A stretch of 64,000 nt of DNA from CAVRZJ01 sp964594125 (GCA_964594125.1 CAZQLL010000009.1:62001-126000); one strand, 5' to 3'; counted from the first letter of the stretch, positions 7,344-17,460 are shown. Numbers and translations: made by a program. The notes: a model not told the origin generated them from the letters alone.

Positions 7344-9041
7344 TCATACGCTCTGCGGGGCAGACGTCACGCCCGCGGAGGCCGAGTCGGACTCCCCGGC
7401 GAGCACGCGAAACACCCCGCTGGTGCCGTTGTTGGGCTCGACGCCGACGGTGGTGACGACCTCGATGAGCGCCTCGACGACGACGGGGTCGAACTGCTTG
7501 CCGGCCTCGGCATGGAGCTCGGCGATCGCATGGTCGAGCGGACGGCCGACGGAGTACGGGCGGTCCATGACCATGGCGTCGAGGGCGTCGACGGCGAGGA
7601 TGATGCGCGATTCGAGCGGGATCTCCTCTCCCTTGAGCCCGCGCGGATAACCGGTGCCGTCGAAGTGCTCGTGCGCACAGCGGATGATCTCGGCCGCGCG
7701 CTCCAGCTTGCCGATGCGTTCGACGATGATCGCGCCGACCTCGGGGTGGGCGAGGATCTGCTCGCGCTCCGGCTGGTCGAGCGGCCCGGACTTGTTGAGG
7801 ATCTCGTTCGAGATGGCGATCTTGCCGACGTCGTGCAGGATCGCGGCGACCGACAGCACGAACCGCTGGTGACTGGAGAAGCGCACCCACCCGCGGCGCT
7901 CGAGCACGTCGAGGGTCGCCAGCGTCAGCCGCTCGACGCGCTCGATGTGGGCGCGGGTGTAGTGCGACTTCGCCTCGACCACCTCGGCGAGCGTCGAGAT
8001 GACTCCGAGGTAGGTGGCGCGGATCTCGTCGGCCATGCGGTTGAACTCGCGCATCAGAGCGCCGAGCTCATCGCGGCGGTCGGTGGGTAGGCGCACCATC
8101 AGGTGGCCGCGGGCCATGGCGCCGGTCCCGTCGAGCAGCGCCCGCAGGGGCGCGAGCAGGCGCGACGCCACCCCGCTGGCGAGCGCGAAGGCGACGAGGA
8201 CCCCCGCCGCCATCACCAGGAACCAGGCGCGCACGCCGACCAGGAGGCTGCGGCCGCTGGGCGCCGGCGAGGCGAGCGCTGCGATCGTCAGCGCCGTGCC
8301 GTCGTCGAGCTGCAGCGAGGTGCGGCTGGTTCGGGCGGGAGCGAACAGCCGGGACAGGGGGCCCCGCTGGAGAAACGGCGCGAGGGCGAGGATTCCGGAG
8401 TTGAGGTCGCCCGGGACCTCCGGCCACGCGGCGAGCAGCCTGCCCTCGTTGGCCAGCCCGCCCACCACGCGCGGCGGCAGGACCCGGTCCACCAGCGCCC
8501 CGTCGAGCGGCTCGGTGACCACGACCCAGCGGCGGGCATTGTCGGCGCCGCCGGGGACCGGTGCGCAGAGCTTGAGCGACGGCCGCTGGCCCGGCCCCGC
8601 CTGCACCCAGGTGGCCGGCCGGCCGTCGGCCACCTGCGCGGCGATGCGGGGGTTGGGCGGCAGCCACGTGGTCTCCAGACCGCTGCCGATGCCGCGCTCC
8701 CAGCGGTACGCCTCGACCTCCTTGCGCAGCCCCGAGAACACCTCGACGCGGACCACGTCGTCCACCATCAGGAGCTCGTGGAGCCGCGCGAGCGTCGCAA
8801 CGTCGCCGGCCAGCGGACCGTTGTCCGCGGCGAACAGCGCGATCGTATCGCGGGAGCGCCGGAGGCTGGAGAGGTGCTCGCCGAGGACGTGCTCGCCGGC
8901 GGCGACCGAGGCTGCCAGCTCGTCCTGCTCGAGCCGTCGAGTCTCACGGACGAGCAGCACGAGGTTCACCGTCCCGATGATCGCCGCGGCGGCGACGATC
9001 GACCCCAGGTGAGAGAGCACGAGCTGGCCGCGCAGTCTCAC
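7344..9041 (-). CDS. Membrane sensor HD-GYP domain protein (c-di-GMP phosphodiesterase)
   Basis: A 565-residue sensor. One membrane helix at about 8-30, a long periplasmic region to about residue 280, a second helix (WFLVMAAGVLVAFALASGVA), a HAMP segment ending in REFNRMADEI, then the HD-GYP domain. The catalytic motifs are complete: HDVGKI about 403-408, HPEVGA, HEHFDGTGYPRGLKG about 457-470, then IPLESRI and DALDAM. HD-GYP enzymes hydrolyse c-di-GMP; the intact motifs suggest an active enzyme. The GTG start overlaps the stop of the upstream solute-binding lipoprotein as GTGA, so the two are translationally coupled. The lipoprotein may deliver a ligand signal to the periplasmic domain (inference). 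Confidence 0.9.
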   Translation of the reverse strand: MRLRGQLVLSHLGSIVAAAAIIGTVNLVLLVRETRRLEQDELAASVAAGEHVLGEHLSSLRRSRDTIALFAADNGPLAGDVATLARLHELLMVDDVVRVEVFSGLRKEVEAYRWERGIGSGLETTWLPPNPRIAAQVADGRPATWVQAGPGQRPSLKLCAPVPGGADNARRWVVVTEPLDGALVDRVLPPRVVGGLANEGRLLAAWPEVPGDLNSGILALAPFLQRGPLSRLFAPARTSRTSLQLDDGTALTIAALASPAPSGRSLLVGVRAWFLVMAAGVLVAFALASGVASRLLAPLRALLDGTGAMARGHLMVRLPTDRRDELGALMREFNRMADEIRATYLGVISTLAEVVEAKSHYTRAHIERVERLTLATLDVLERRGWVRFSSHQRFVLSVAAILHDVGKIAISNEILNKSGPLDQPEREQILAHPEVGAIIVERIGKLERAAEIIRCAHEHFDGTGYPRGLKGEEIPLESRIILAVDALDAMVMDRPYSVGRPLDHAIAELHAEAGKQFDPVVVEALIEVVTTVGVEPNNGTSGVFRVLAGESDSASAGVTSAPQSV

Positions 9042-10267
9042 GGGCGCTCTCCACGCACGATGCGGGCCAGCGCCTCCGGGCCGAGCGGGGGGCGGGCGTG
9101 GGCGCGCAGCCGTTGCAGCCTGCCCTCGACCCTCTGCAACCCCTCGCTCAGGGACGCGGCCGGTGGGAAAGACTGACCGGACTCGAGCGCCCTGAGGAAG
9201 CCCACCGTTCCCGGCGAGGTCATGGCCCGCCGGTTCTGGTAGGAATCGAGCAGGACGGGAAGACGGCGCGTCGCGCGGTTGATCGCCTCGTTCGTGGCCT
9301 CGTCGGTGAAGCTGGCGGCGACCTCGATGGCGAGATCGACCCATTCGGTCTCCCGCGTCACGGCAACGCACTGGTAGCCGACCAGGGCCTGCGCCGGGCT
9401 CGGTGAGTCCGCGAACCCGGGGATCGGCATCACCGCGAACGGACGACCGGACGCCTCGAGCGCTTCGAGCAGCCACGGCCCGCCGATGAAGCTCGCGAGC
9501 TTGCCCTCGATGAAGAGCTGGAGCTGCAGCGACTCTGGGTCGTTGCCGCGGCACGCCTCCCACGCGCCAGCGAATCGCCACAGCGGCGCCAGGCGCTGGA
9601 GGACCGCGAGAAGCCCGGAGTCGCGCCAGACGAAGTTGCCGTCGCGGTCGAGCAGCGTGCCCTCGAACGACGAGACCAGCGGCGCGACGTGCGCCGCGCT
9701 GAGGAGGTTGAGGGCGAACGGTTGCACGCCCTCGGGGAGCGTGGCGCGCAGGATCTCGTCGAGCGTCTGCGGCGGCGAGGGGAAGCGCGCGGGATCATAG
9801 ACTAGCGCCAGCACCTCGGCGCTGACCGGGAACGCCAGGACGCGGTCGGCGGTCGAGACGGCGAGCAGCGCCTGGCGCACGAGGCGCTCGCGCAGCGAGG
9901 CGACCTGCGCGAACGGGAGCTCCGCCAGCAGCTCCCGCTCGGAGAGCTGGACGAGCCAGTCGTTCGGCACCACCACGAGGTCGAGGGCGCCGGGCGCGGT
10001 CGTCGGCTGGCTGCGCAGGAGGTAGTCGTTGAGCCCGGTCGCGCTGAAGAAACGCACGTCGATCGCGACCGCACCCACGCTGCCGCCGATCCGCAGCAGC
10101 TCCTGGTTGAGCGCGGAGGCGCCCCGGCCGCTCCACGCCGATCCGATCGTCAGCTCGGCCGGCGTCTCGCCGCGCTCGGCGCACGCCGCTGCGATCGCGA
10201 CGGCGGCCGCGGTTGCGGCACGCGCCAGGGCGGCAGCTAGGGAGCTGAATCGGCCCGCCAGTCCCAT
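9038..10267 (-). CDS. Solute-binding lipoprotein (ABC family 1 type) coupled to HD-GYP sensor
   Basis: The N-terminus has an arginine, a long Ala/Val hydrophobic core and the lipobox IAAAC, predicting a lipoprotein of about 409 residues before processing. The mature part resembles family 1 extracellular binding proteins: ELTIGSAWSGRGASALNQ opening, DLVVVPNDWLVQL, VLAFPVSAEVLALVYDP, FIGGPWLLEAL and a C-terminal RRLPVL segment. No permease or ATPase genes adjoin it; instead its stop overlaps the HD-GYP sensor start. A role as ligand-binding partner of that sensor is therefore more likely than transport (inference). ATG 10267 lies 8 nt after TAGACT with a TGC extension (10281-10276); a TTG at 10285 is less likely. 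Confidence 0.8.
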   Translation of the reverse strand: MGLAGRFSSLAAALARAATAAAVAIAAACAERGETPAELTIGSAWSGRGASALNQELLRIGGSVGAVAIDVRFFSATGLNDYLLRSQPTTAPGALDLVVVPNDWLVQLSERELLAELPFAQVASLRERLVRQALLAVSTADRVLAFPVSAEVLALVYDPARFPSPPQTLDEILRATLPEGVQPFALNLLSAAHVAPLVSSFEGTLLDRDGNFVWRDSGLLAVLQRLAPLWRFAGAWEACRGNDPESLQLQLFIEGKLASFIGGPWLLEALEASGRPFAVMPIPGFADSPSPAQALVGYQCVAVTRETEWVDLAIEVAASFTDEATNEAINRATRRLPVLLDSYQNRRAMTSPGTVGFLRALESGQSFPPAASLSEGLQRVEGRLQRLRAHARPPLGPEALARIVRGERP

Positions 10268-10346
10268 GTCGATCGAGTCTAGCAAACCCGCTCCCGGCGA
10301 GCGCCCCCTCTTGCACTCGGCCGCCGGGGCCGTAAACTAGCGCCAC

Positions 10347-11138
10347 ATGACGATGGCCACCACGCCGCGCGAGTTCGGCGCCGCGCTCCGTGCTGCGCGG
10401 GAGCGGAGGCAGGTGCGGCTCGACACCATCGCCGAGCGGACCAAGATCGGCCGGCGCCTGCTCGAGGCCCTCGAGGCGGGCGAGTTCGCGAAGCTCCCCA
10501 ATCGCGTGTTCGTCCGCCTCTTCCTGCAGCAGTACCTCCAGCTCGTCGGCGAGGGGCCGGAGGCGTGGATGGCGTCGTTCGACGCGGCGTGGCAGCGCTT
10601 CGAGGACGCCAGCCAGCCGTGGGAGGTGGCGCCGCCGGCGCCCGGCCGCGCCGCCCGGGCGATGCCGTGGGTGATCGGCGCCGTGGTCGTCGCGGCTGGG
10701 TTTGCGGCGCTGCTGCTGCTGGACCGCGGCGTTCCGGACGGCGGCTCAAGCCCAGCGCCCCCGACGCCGGCGGCGCTGCTGCCGGTGGCGGCAAGCCCGG
10801 CGCCGCCCGCCGGCCCGGCGCCCGCGCCGGCGCCCGAGCCGACGCCGACGATCCCTCCGACGCCGGCGGACGTCCTCGTCATGCGCGCCGTCGGCCGGCC
10901 CTGCTGGGTCGAGGTCCGCGTGGACGGCGCGCCGCCGCAGTCGCGCCTGCTGGCGGCGGACGAGGAGCTGCGCATCGCGGTCGGCGGACGCGCGGTCGAC
11001 CTGCTCGCCGGCGACGCCGGCGCGCTGCGGGTCGAGTACCTCGGCGAGGTGCGCGAGCGCGCCGGCGGCGACGGGCAGGTCGCTCGGCTGCGGCTCGGTC
11101 CGGGGCCAGCCTCGGGAGAGGCGGGCCGTACTCCTTGA
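10347..11138 (+). CDS. RodZ-like helix-turn-helix membrane protein
   Basis: A 263-residue protein with the RodZ layout: an N-terminal Xre-type HTH at about 8-75 (PREFGAALRAARERRQ, then LPNRVFVRLFLQQYLQL), one membrane helix at about 106-126, a Pro/Ala-rich periplasmic linker, and a C-terminal beta-rich DUF4115-type domain from about 170 (CWVEVRVDG...EELRIAVGG). RodZ links MreB to the elongasome. The N-terminal match is good, but mreB is not nearby, so cell-shape function is inferred. TAAACT at 10333-10338 ends 8 nt before ATG. It heads a probable operon with the unknown repeat protein (TTGA overlap), DnaJ-TPR and PP2C genes. Confidence 0.85.
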   Translation: MTMATTPREFGAALRAARERRQVRLDTIAERTKIGRRLLEALEAGEFAKLPNRVFVRLFLQQYLQLVGEGPEAWMASFDAAWQRFEDASQPWEVAPPAPGRAARAMPWVIGAVVVAAGFAALLLLDRGVPDGGSSPAPPTPAALLPVAASPAPPAGPAPAPAPEPTPTIPPTPADVLVMRAVGRPCWVEVRVDGAPPQSRLLAADEELRIAVGGRAVDLLAGDAGALRVEYLGEVRERAGGDGQVARLRLGPGPASGEAGRTP

Positions 11139-12232
11139 GCTCCGACGCCGGCAAGGACCAGGCCGCAACGGTTTCCGACCTGATCGCAGGGATTCGCGCC
11201 GGCCTGGTTCCGCGGGCAGTCCGCCTGTTCGCCGCCCAGGGGCTGCTCCCGGTGTCGCGCGAGGACCTCATCCGCGTGCTGGTGCTGCTCGCAGCGGAGG
11301 GGGATGCAGAGATCGCCGAGGCGGCGAGGGCGACCCTGGGGACGTTCTCGCTGGACCACCTGCTCGCTGTGATGGAGCTTGCGGACCTCGATCCGCTGGA
11401 GATCGACCTGCTGGCGCGCGCCGTGCCGGCGGAGGCGCTCTGGCAGCGCGTGGTCCGCCACCCGCGGACGTCCAACGAGACGCTCCGCTGGATCGCCGGC
11501 ACAGCTCCCGCGGCGACTCTCGACGTGATCGTGACCAACCAGACGCGCCTGCTGGCGTGCCTCGAGATCCTGCAGGACCTGCGCGCCAACCCGCACGTGA
11601 CGCAGGACGTGCTCCGCCGCGCCCGCGAATTCGAGGAGGAGTTCCTCGCAAAGGCGTCCGCCTGGGCCGCGATGGAGCAGGCGGAAACGGTCGAGGCGCC
11701 GGTCGCCCCCTCGATCGAGGAGGCGCTCGCGGCGCTGGCGGCCATCGGCATGAACGTGCCCGTGATCTCAGCCGAGCCGCCGCCGCTGCCCGACCCGGAG
11801 GCCGCGGCGCCCCCGGAGGTCACGGACGCCTTCCGGCGCCTGTCGCTGCTCAACACCTTTCAGCGGATCATGCGCGCGCTCAAGGGCACGCGCGAGGAGC
11901 GGCTGATCCTGGTGCGCGACCGCAACGTCCTGATCGTCCGTGCGGTGATGATGAGTCCGAAGCTCACCGAGCTCGAGGTCGAGAAGATCGCCGGCATGCG
12001 GTCCGCGAGCGACGAGGCGCTGCGGATCCTCGCGACCCAGCGCCGCTGGCTGCGCCGATACGGCACCGTGCGGGCGCTCGCCTTCAACCCCAAGACGCCT
12101 CCCGGACTGGCGATACAGCTCGTGCGGCGCCTTTCGACCAAGGACCTGAGTATCATCGTCCGCGATCGCAACGTCTCGGAGGTCGTGCGGCGGGTCGCGC
12201 GGGAGATCCGGGACCGCAAGGTGGGCGGTTGA
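11135..12232 (+). CDS. Unknown alpha-helical repeat protein (HEAT-like)
   Basis: A protein of 365 residues starting at TTG 11135, which overlaps the RodZ-like stop (TTGA) and is preceded by GGGAGAGG. It is built of alpha-helical units resembling leucine-rich-variant/HEAT repeats: units include RHPRTSNETLRWIAG, LRANPHVTQDVLRRA, SPKLTELEVEKIAGM and VRDRNVSEVVRRVA. A linker of about 60 residues rich in Ala, Pro and Glu (about 195-255) splits it in two. The second half has a distinctive signature, KGTREERLILVRDRN, which I recall from uncharacterised proteins of deltaproteobacteria and acidobacteria. No signal peptide or catalytic motif is seen; a cytosolic scaffold is the best guess. Confidence 0.7.
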   Translation: MSSDAGKDQAATVSDLIAGIRAGLVPRAVRLFAAQGLLPVSREDLIRVLVLLAAEGDAEIAEAARATLGTFSLDHLLAVMELADLDPLEIDLLARAVPAEALWQRVVRHPRTSNETLRWIAGTAPAATLDVIVTNQTRLLACLEILQDLRANPHVTQDVLRRAREFEEEFLAKASAWAAMEQAETVEAPVAPSIEEALAALAAIGMNVPVISAEPPPLPDPEAAAPPEVTDAFRRLSLLNTFQRIMRALKGTREERLILVRDRNVLIVRAVMMSPKLTELEVEKIAGMRSASDEALRILATQRRWLRRYGTVRALAFNPKTPPGLAIQLVRRLSTKDLSIIVRDRNVSEVVRRVAREIRDRKVGG

Positions 12233-12257
12233 GCTACCATAGGCGGCGGCGAGAGGG

Positions 12258-12914
12258 GTGAGCGGTACCATCGTGTCAGCTCAGAAGACCTACTACGACG
12301 TGCTGGGGATCGACGAGCAGGCGAGCGCCGAGGATATCCGTGGCGCGTTCCGGCGGCTCGCCCGCGAGCGCCACCCGGACCGCTTCGGCGAGCGCGACCG
12401 GGCGGCCGTCGAGCGGGAGTTCCAGGCGATCACCGAGGCCTACAACGTGCTCTCGGACCCCGCCAGGCGGGCGCGCTACGACCAGGGGCTGGCGAGCACG
12501 TCCCGCGCCGCCGGCATGACCAATCCCCGCGAGGTCGCCCGCGCGCTGGTGGCGAAGGCCGTCGGGCTGATGAAGCTCGGCGAGCACCAGCAGGCGGGCA
12601 CCCTGCTCGCTCAGGCGGTCGCCCACGATCCGCAGAGCGCCCGGGCCCGGCACCACTACGGGCTGTTCCTCGCGCAGCACGGCGGCCGGCTCGACGAGGG
12701 GCTCCGCCATCTCGACCAGGCAGTCAAGCTCGACCCCATGAACGTCCGGCTGCTCCTCGACGCGTCGCGCCTGTTCGCGGCTGCCCGCATGGTGACCCGG
12801 GCGACCAGGCTCGCACAGTCGGCGGCGGAGCTCTCCCCCGGCGATCCGGCCGTGGAATCATGGCTGCGACAGCTTCACGACACGGCTGTGCGCGGCGAAG
12901 GAGCAAAGAGGTGA
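12258..12914 (+). CDS. DnaJ-domain protein with TPR-like C-terminus
   Basis: A 218-residue J-domain protein. The J domain spans about residues 10-75 with YYDVLGI at its start, the DnaK-stimulating HPD at 39-41 and YNVLSDPARRARYD at its end. The rest contains helical TPR-like repeats (VGLMKLGEHQQAGTLLAQAV; LDEGLRHLDQAVKLDP). There is no Gly/Phe or zinc-finger region, so it is not canonical DnaJ but a co-chaperone recruiting DnaK to a specific client (family knowledge). Start could be GTG 12258 or GTG 12273; GAGAGGGG suits the second as a Shine-Dalgarno. Its stop overlaps the PP2C start. Confidence 0.85.
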   Translation: MSGTIVSAQKTYYDVLGIDEQASAEDIRGAFRRLARERHPDRFGERDRAAVEREFQAITEAYNVLSDPARRARYDQGLASTSRAAGMTNPREVARALVAKAVGLMKLGEHQQAGTLLAQAVAHDPQSARARHHYGLFLAQHGGRLDEGLRHLDQAVKLDPMNVRLLLDASRLFAAARMVTRATRLAQSAAELSPGDPAVESWLRQLHDTAVRGEGAKR

Positions 12915-13702
12915 CGGATGCGAGCCGCCGCGGCGGCGTGACGATGGAGACGTTCAGCCTGTCGGACCGCGGGCTGCGCCGGCACCACAACGAGGACGCG
13001 TTCCTGGTGCGCGAGGACCTCGGGCTCGCCGTCGTCGCCGACGGCATGGGCGGCCACGCCGCCGGCGAGGTCGCTTCGGACCTCGCCGTCAAGGAGGTCG
13101 AGCGGGTCGTCGTGGAGACCGGCGGCCTCCCCGGCGCGTGGCCGGCCGGGTGGGACAGCCGGCTGTCGGCGAACACCAACCGTCTCATGACCGCGATTCT
13201 CGCCGCGCATCGCGCGGTGACCGATGCGGTGGAGGGAAACCTCGGGCTCCGCGGGATGGGCGCCACGGTCGTCGCCATGCTGCTGGACCGCGAGAGCGGA
13301 CGAATCACCATCGCCCACGTCGGGGACAGCCGCGCCTACGTCTTCCGCAACGGCGAGCTGGTGCTTCTCACCTCCGACCACTCGTGGGTCCACGAGCAGG
13401 TCATCGCGGGCCTGCTCACCGAGGACGCCGCCCGCAACCACCCGCTCAAGAACGTGGTCACGCGTGCGCTCGGCGGCGCCCAGGAGCCGCTCGTCGACGT
13501 CCGCGAGGAGGAAACGAAGCTCGGCGATGTGATCCTGCTGTGCTCCGACGGTCTCAACACGATGCTCGAGGACGGCGAGATCGAGGTGGTGCTGCAGCGG
13601 GAGAGCAGCATCGCCGGCGCGGGGCAGTGCCTCGTCTCCGAGGCGAACCGGCGCGGCGGGGTCGACAACATCACGGTCGTTCTCGTCCGTATCGCCGCGT
13701 AG
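12911..13702 (+). CDS. PP2C-family serine/threonine phosphatase
   Basis: A 263-residue PPM phosphatase without membrane segments. Motifs in order: HNEDAF (metal Asp), VADGMGGHAAGEVAS (metal-binding DGMGG), GMGATVVAML, HVGDSRAYVFR, LLCSDGL and RRGGVDNITVVLV (last metal Asp). All metal aspartates of the Stp/PrpC type are present, so Mn/Mg-dependent dephosphorylation of Ser/Thr-P proteins is likely. GTG 12911 overlaps the DnaJ stop (GTGA) with GGAG upstream. No serine/threonine kinase gene lies in the window; its target is unknown, and the RodZ-like or repeat protein of the same operon is a candidate (inference). Confidence 0.92.
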   Translation: MTDASRRGGVTMETFSLSDRGLRRHHNEDAFLVREDLGLAVVADGMGGHAAGEVASDLAVKEVERVVVETGGLPGAWPAGWDSRLSANTNRLMTAILAAHRAVTDAVEGNLGLRGMGATVVAMLLDRESGRITIAHVGDSRAYVFRNGELVLLTSDHSWVHEQVIAGLLTEDAARNHPLKNVVTRALGGAQEPLVDVREEETKLGDVILLCSDGLNTMLEDGEIEVVLQRESSIAGAGQCLVSEANRRGGVDNITVVLVRIAA

Positions 13703-13754
13703 GCCGGCGCGGGCCTCCCGCGGCCGCCGGCTGCCGCCGTCGCGCCGCCGACAA

Positions 13755-13760
13755 TACAAT
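13755..13760 (+). promoter_or_regulatory. mtgA -10 box, leaderless
   Basis: TACAAT ends 5 nt before the mtgA ATG. No convincing -35 is seen 16-18 bp upstream. Confidence 0.5.
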
Positions 13761-13765
13761 GGGGC

Positions 13766-14494
13766 ATGAAGTTCCGCCGGAGGCGCCTCGCGCTCGCTCT
13801 CGCCGCCTGCGCAGCGGCGGCTGCCGCGACGGTGGCGGCCTGGTGGCTCAGCGCCGGCGTCGACCTCGAGCCGTGGCGCAGCGGCCGGCCCCCTGTCGCC
13901 TGGTCGGCGCTCTCCCGGCAGGAGGAGAAGTGGCGCAGCGAGGGAAGTCGCCGGCGCGTCGAGTTCGAGTACCGCCCGCTCGCCGCAATCTCGCCTGAGC
14001 TCCAGCTCGCCGTCCTGGTGAGCGAGGACATCTCGTTCTTCGGCCACGGAGCGTTCGACCCGCGTGCCGTATGGGAGGCGCTCGGCGAGTGGTGGCAGGG
14101 CGGCCGGCTGCGCGGCGCCTCGACGATCGCCCAGCAGCTCGCGCGCGTCCTCTTCCTCAGCCGCGAGCGCACGCTATGGCGCAAGGCGGAAGAGGTGCGC
14201 CTCGCGTGGTGGATGGAGCGACGGCTCGGCAAGCGGCGGGTGCTCGAGCTCTACCTCAACGCCGTGGAGTTCGGTCCCGGCGTGTTCGGCGCCGAGGCCG
14301 CCGCGCAGCGCTACTTCGGCCGCCCGGCCGGCGCGCTGGCAGCCGCAGAGGCGGCAGCGCTGGCTGCCGCCATCCCTTCGCCCGGCCGCGACAACCCGCA
14401 GACCGCCACTCCGCGCTGGTCGTTCCGGCGAGACCTCATCCTCCGCCGCATGGCTCGCGCGACCTGGCTGCGGCGGCAGCTCGGCGCGACCTGA
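13766..14494 (+). CDS. mtgA: Monofunctional peptidoglycan glycosyltransferase
   Basis: A GT51 enzyme that polymerises lipid II into glycan strands at the outer face of the inner membrane. A basic MKFRRRR start and a helix at about 8-28 anchor it. The GT51 motifs follow: VSEDISFFGHGAFD with catalytic Glu87, RGASTIAQQLARVLFLSRERT, KAEEVRLAWWMER, and LELYLNAVEFGPGVFGAEAAAQRYFG. There is no transpeptidase domain; 242 residues is the MtgA length. Preceded by TACAAT 5 nt before ATG, hence probably leaderless. It is a single gene between the PP2C operon and accA. Confidence 0.95.
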   Translation: MKFRRRRLALALAACAAAAAATVAAWWLSAGVDLEPWRSGRPPVAWSALSRQEEKWRSEGSRRRVEFEYRPLAAISPELQLAVLVSEDISFFGHGAFDPRAVWEALGEWWQGGRLRGASTIAQQLARVLFLSRERTLWRKAEEVRLAWWMERRLGKRRVLELYLNAVEFGPGVFGAEAAAQRYFGRPAGALAAAEAAALAAAIPSPGRDNPQTATPRWSFRRDLILRRMARATWLRRQLGAT

Positions 14495-14506
14495 CGCGAC
14501 CTGCAC

Positions 14507-14535
14507 TTGTCATCCGGCGGGCGGGCCACTACAGT
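14507..14535 (+). promoter_or_regulatory. accA promoter (leaderless type)
   Basis: TTGTCA (14507-14512), 17-bp spacer, TACAGT (14530-14535), then 7 nt to the accA ATG. This promoter probably serves the long accA-lpt-rpoN run. Confidence 0.75.
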
Positions 14536-14542
14536 CCGCAGA

Positions 14543-15486
<944 letters not shown>

Positions 15487-15490
<4 letters not shown>

Positions 15491-17460
15491 CGTCCCGCAC
15501 GACGCTCGTCCGCCGCCTCTCGGCGGTGCTCCTGCTGCTGTGGATGGGAGTGGTCGTCGGCAGCTTCCTGCGCCGGCAGGCCGAGCGCAAGGCGCCCGCC
15601 GGGCAGGTCGAGTTCGGCACTCCGGCGAACGGCGGGGATCAGCCGGTGCGCGTCCACCGGGGGTTCGTCTACACCGACTCGATCGGCGTCGAGCCCAACT
15701 TCCGCATCGCGGCGCAGGAGACCGTGGAGTATGTCTCGGGGTGGTTCGAGCTGACCGGCGTCGACGTCGCGCTTTACCGCGGCTCGGAGGTCGCCTACGG
15801 CCTCACCTCCCGGAGCGCCCGCCTCCACCGCGACCGACGCGAGGCGATCGCCACCGGCGACGTGAGGTTGTCGCTGGCCGGCGGCGTGGTCGTCGGGGCC
15901 GCCGGCGTTCTCCTCCGGGGCCAGGAGCGGGAGCTGGAGAGCCAGGGCCCGGCGACGTTCGCCGGCGAGTCGGTCGCGGGTCTTGCGGGGGCCGTGAAGT
16001 TCCGCCTCGCCGACAACACGATGCTGCTCTCGGGGGGCGTCTCGTTCGTCTGGCGCCGGCCCGGAGAGGCGGAGGCGGAGCCCCTGATCGTGATCGCGCC
16101 GAGCGCCGAATACACGCGGGAGGGAGCGTCGGTGCTGTTCGGCGAGGGAGCGACGCTGTTGCGCGGCTCGCTCCGGCTGCACGGCGCCGCCGTGCGGGTG
16201 CAGCTCCGCGAGGCCGAAGGCGCCCTCGACGCCGTGACGCTGAGCGGTCCGGTGGAAGTCAGCGGCTCCACGGCCGCCGGCCTGCCCGTCGTGGGGCGTG
16301 CCGGCGACACCGTGCTGCGGGCGGCCGACGACGGGAGGCTGCTGCTCACCGCGGAGCCCGCGCAGGACACCGGGTGGGTGAGCCTCCTGCAGCGCGATCC
16401 CGCGCTGGGGTGGAGGGAGCTCACCGCCTGGCGCCTCGTGGGAGAGGGGAGTCGCGATGCCTGGGAGTGGCTGGAGGCCCAGGGGCTGGCCTGCGTCACC
16501 GATTTCGCGCCCGGCAGCGGGGCGCGCGTGCTCGCGGCGGAGCGCGTTCGCACGGAGCTTGCCGATGGGCGGGCGACCTCGGCGGTGGCCGAGGGCGCGG
16601 TGAGAGTGGAAGGCGAGGGCCAGTGGGCCGAGGGCGATCGTCTGTCGTTCTCGGGCGGGTCGCAGAGCTTCAGCCTGAAGCCGGCCGCTGGCCGGCGAGT
16701 CTCCGTCGGCACCGCCGAGGTGACCTGCGTGTGCGACGCTCTCGAGAGCTCCGACGGCAGCCGCGTCTCGGCGCGCGGCAACGTCGCAGGCGTTCTGCGG
16801 CGCGGCGCGCTGTGGGGCGCGGCCGATGCGCCGATGCGCTTCGCGGCGGACAGCGCGGTGGTGTCGCGCAGCGGCGAGACGCTCGACCTCGAGGGCCAGG
16901 CGCGCCTCTGGCAGGGCGACCGGCTGGTGCGCGCCGACCGCATCGCCTTCACGAGGGCGGACGAGGTCGTCAGCGCCACCGGCGGCGTCGTGACGCTGGC
17001 GCGCATGTCGCAGGGCGCCGGCGGCACTCCCGGCGAGCTCCTGCAGCTTCGCTCCAGGTCGCTGCGCTACGAGCACCAGGCGGGCCTGGCGGTGTACGAG
17101 GGCGACGTCGTGCTCGAGGAGGCGCGCAGCACGACGCGTTGCCAGCGGCTGACCGTGACCCTCGGCGGCGACGGGCAGGTCCTGCTGGCGGCGCTCGACG
17201 GCGGCGTCGTGGTCGAGGAACGCGGCGGCGGGCGCACGATCAAGGCGCAGCAGGGGCGGGTCGACTCGGTGCGCAGCGTCGTCGAGCTCTGGGGCGCTCC
17301 GGTGCTGATCCAGGAGGCGTCGGGAAATCAGGTCAAGGGCAGCCGGCTGGAGTGGCGGCGCGCGACCGAGACGATCATCGTCTTCGGCGGCGAGGGCTCG
17401 CCCTCGGAGACGATCTACAAGGCGCCGGCGGCGGCGCCGGGCACGGCGAGGAAGCCATGA
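15487..17460 (+). CDS. Large LptC/OstA-like LPS-export periplasmic protein
   Basis: About 657 residues. One N-terminal membrane helix (residues about 10-26, LSAVLLLLWMGVVVGSFL) is followed by an LptC-like stretch and then many beta-strand repeats typical of the OstA/LptA jellyroll: ARLHRDRREAIATGDVRLS, LTVTLGGDGQVLLAALDGGVV, LEWRRATETIIVFGGEG. LptC (about 190 aa) and LptA (about 180 aa) are normally separate; here one polypeptide of triple length precedes lptB. It probably forms the periplasmic bridge receiving LPS from LptB2FG (inference from fold and context). GTG overlaps the accA stop, and its own stop overlaps lptB (ATGA). Confidence 0.78.

Noticed and set aside
14507..14542. TTG 14507 as accA start
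   Set aside because: This TTG is the -35 box TTGTCA with TACAGT at 17-bp spacing; the resulting N-terminal 12 residues have no family similarity.
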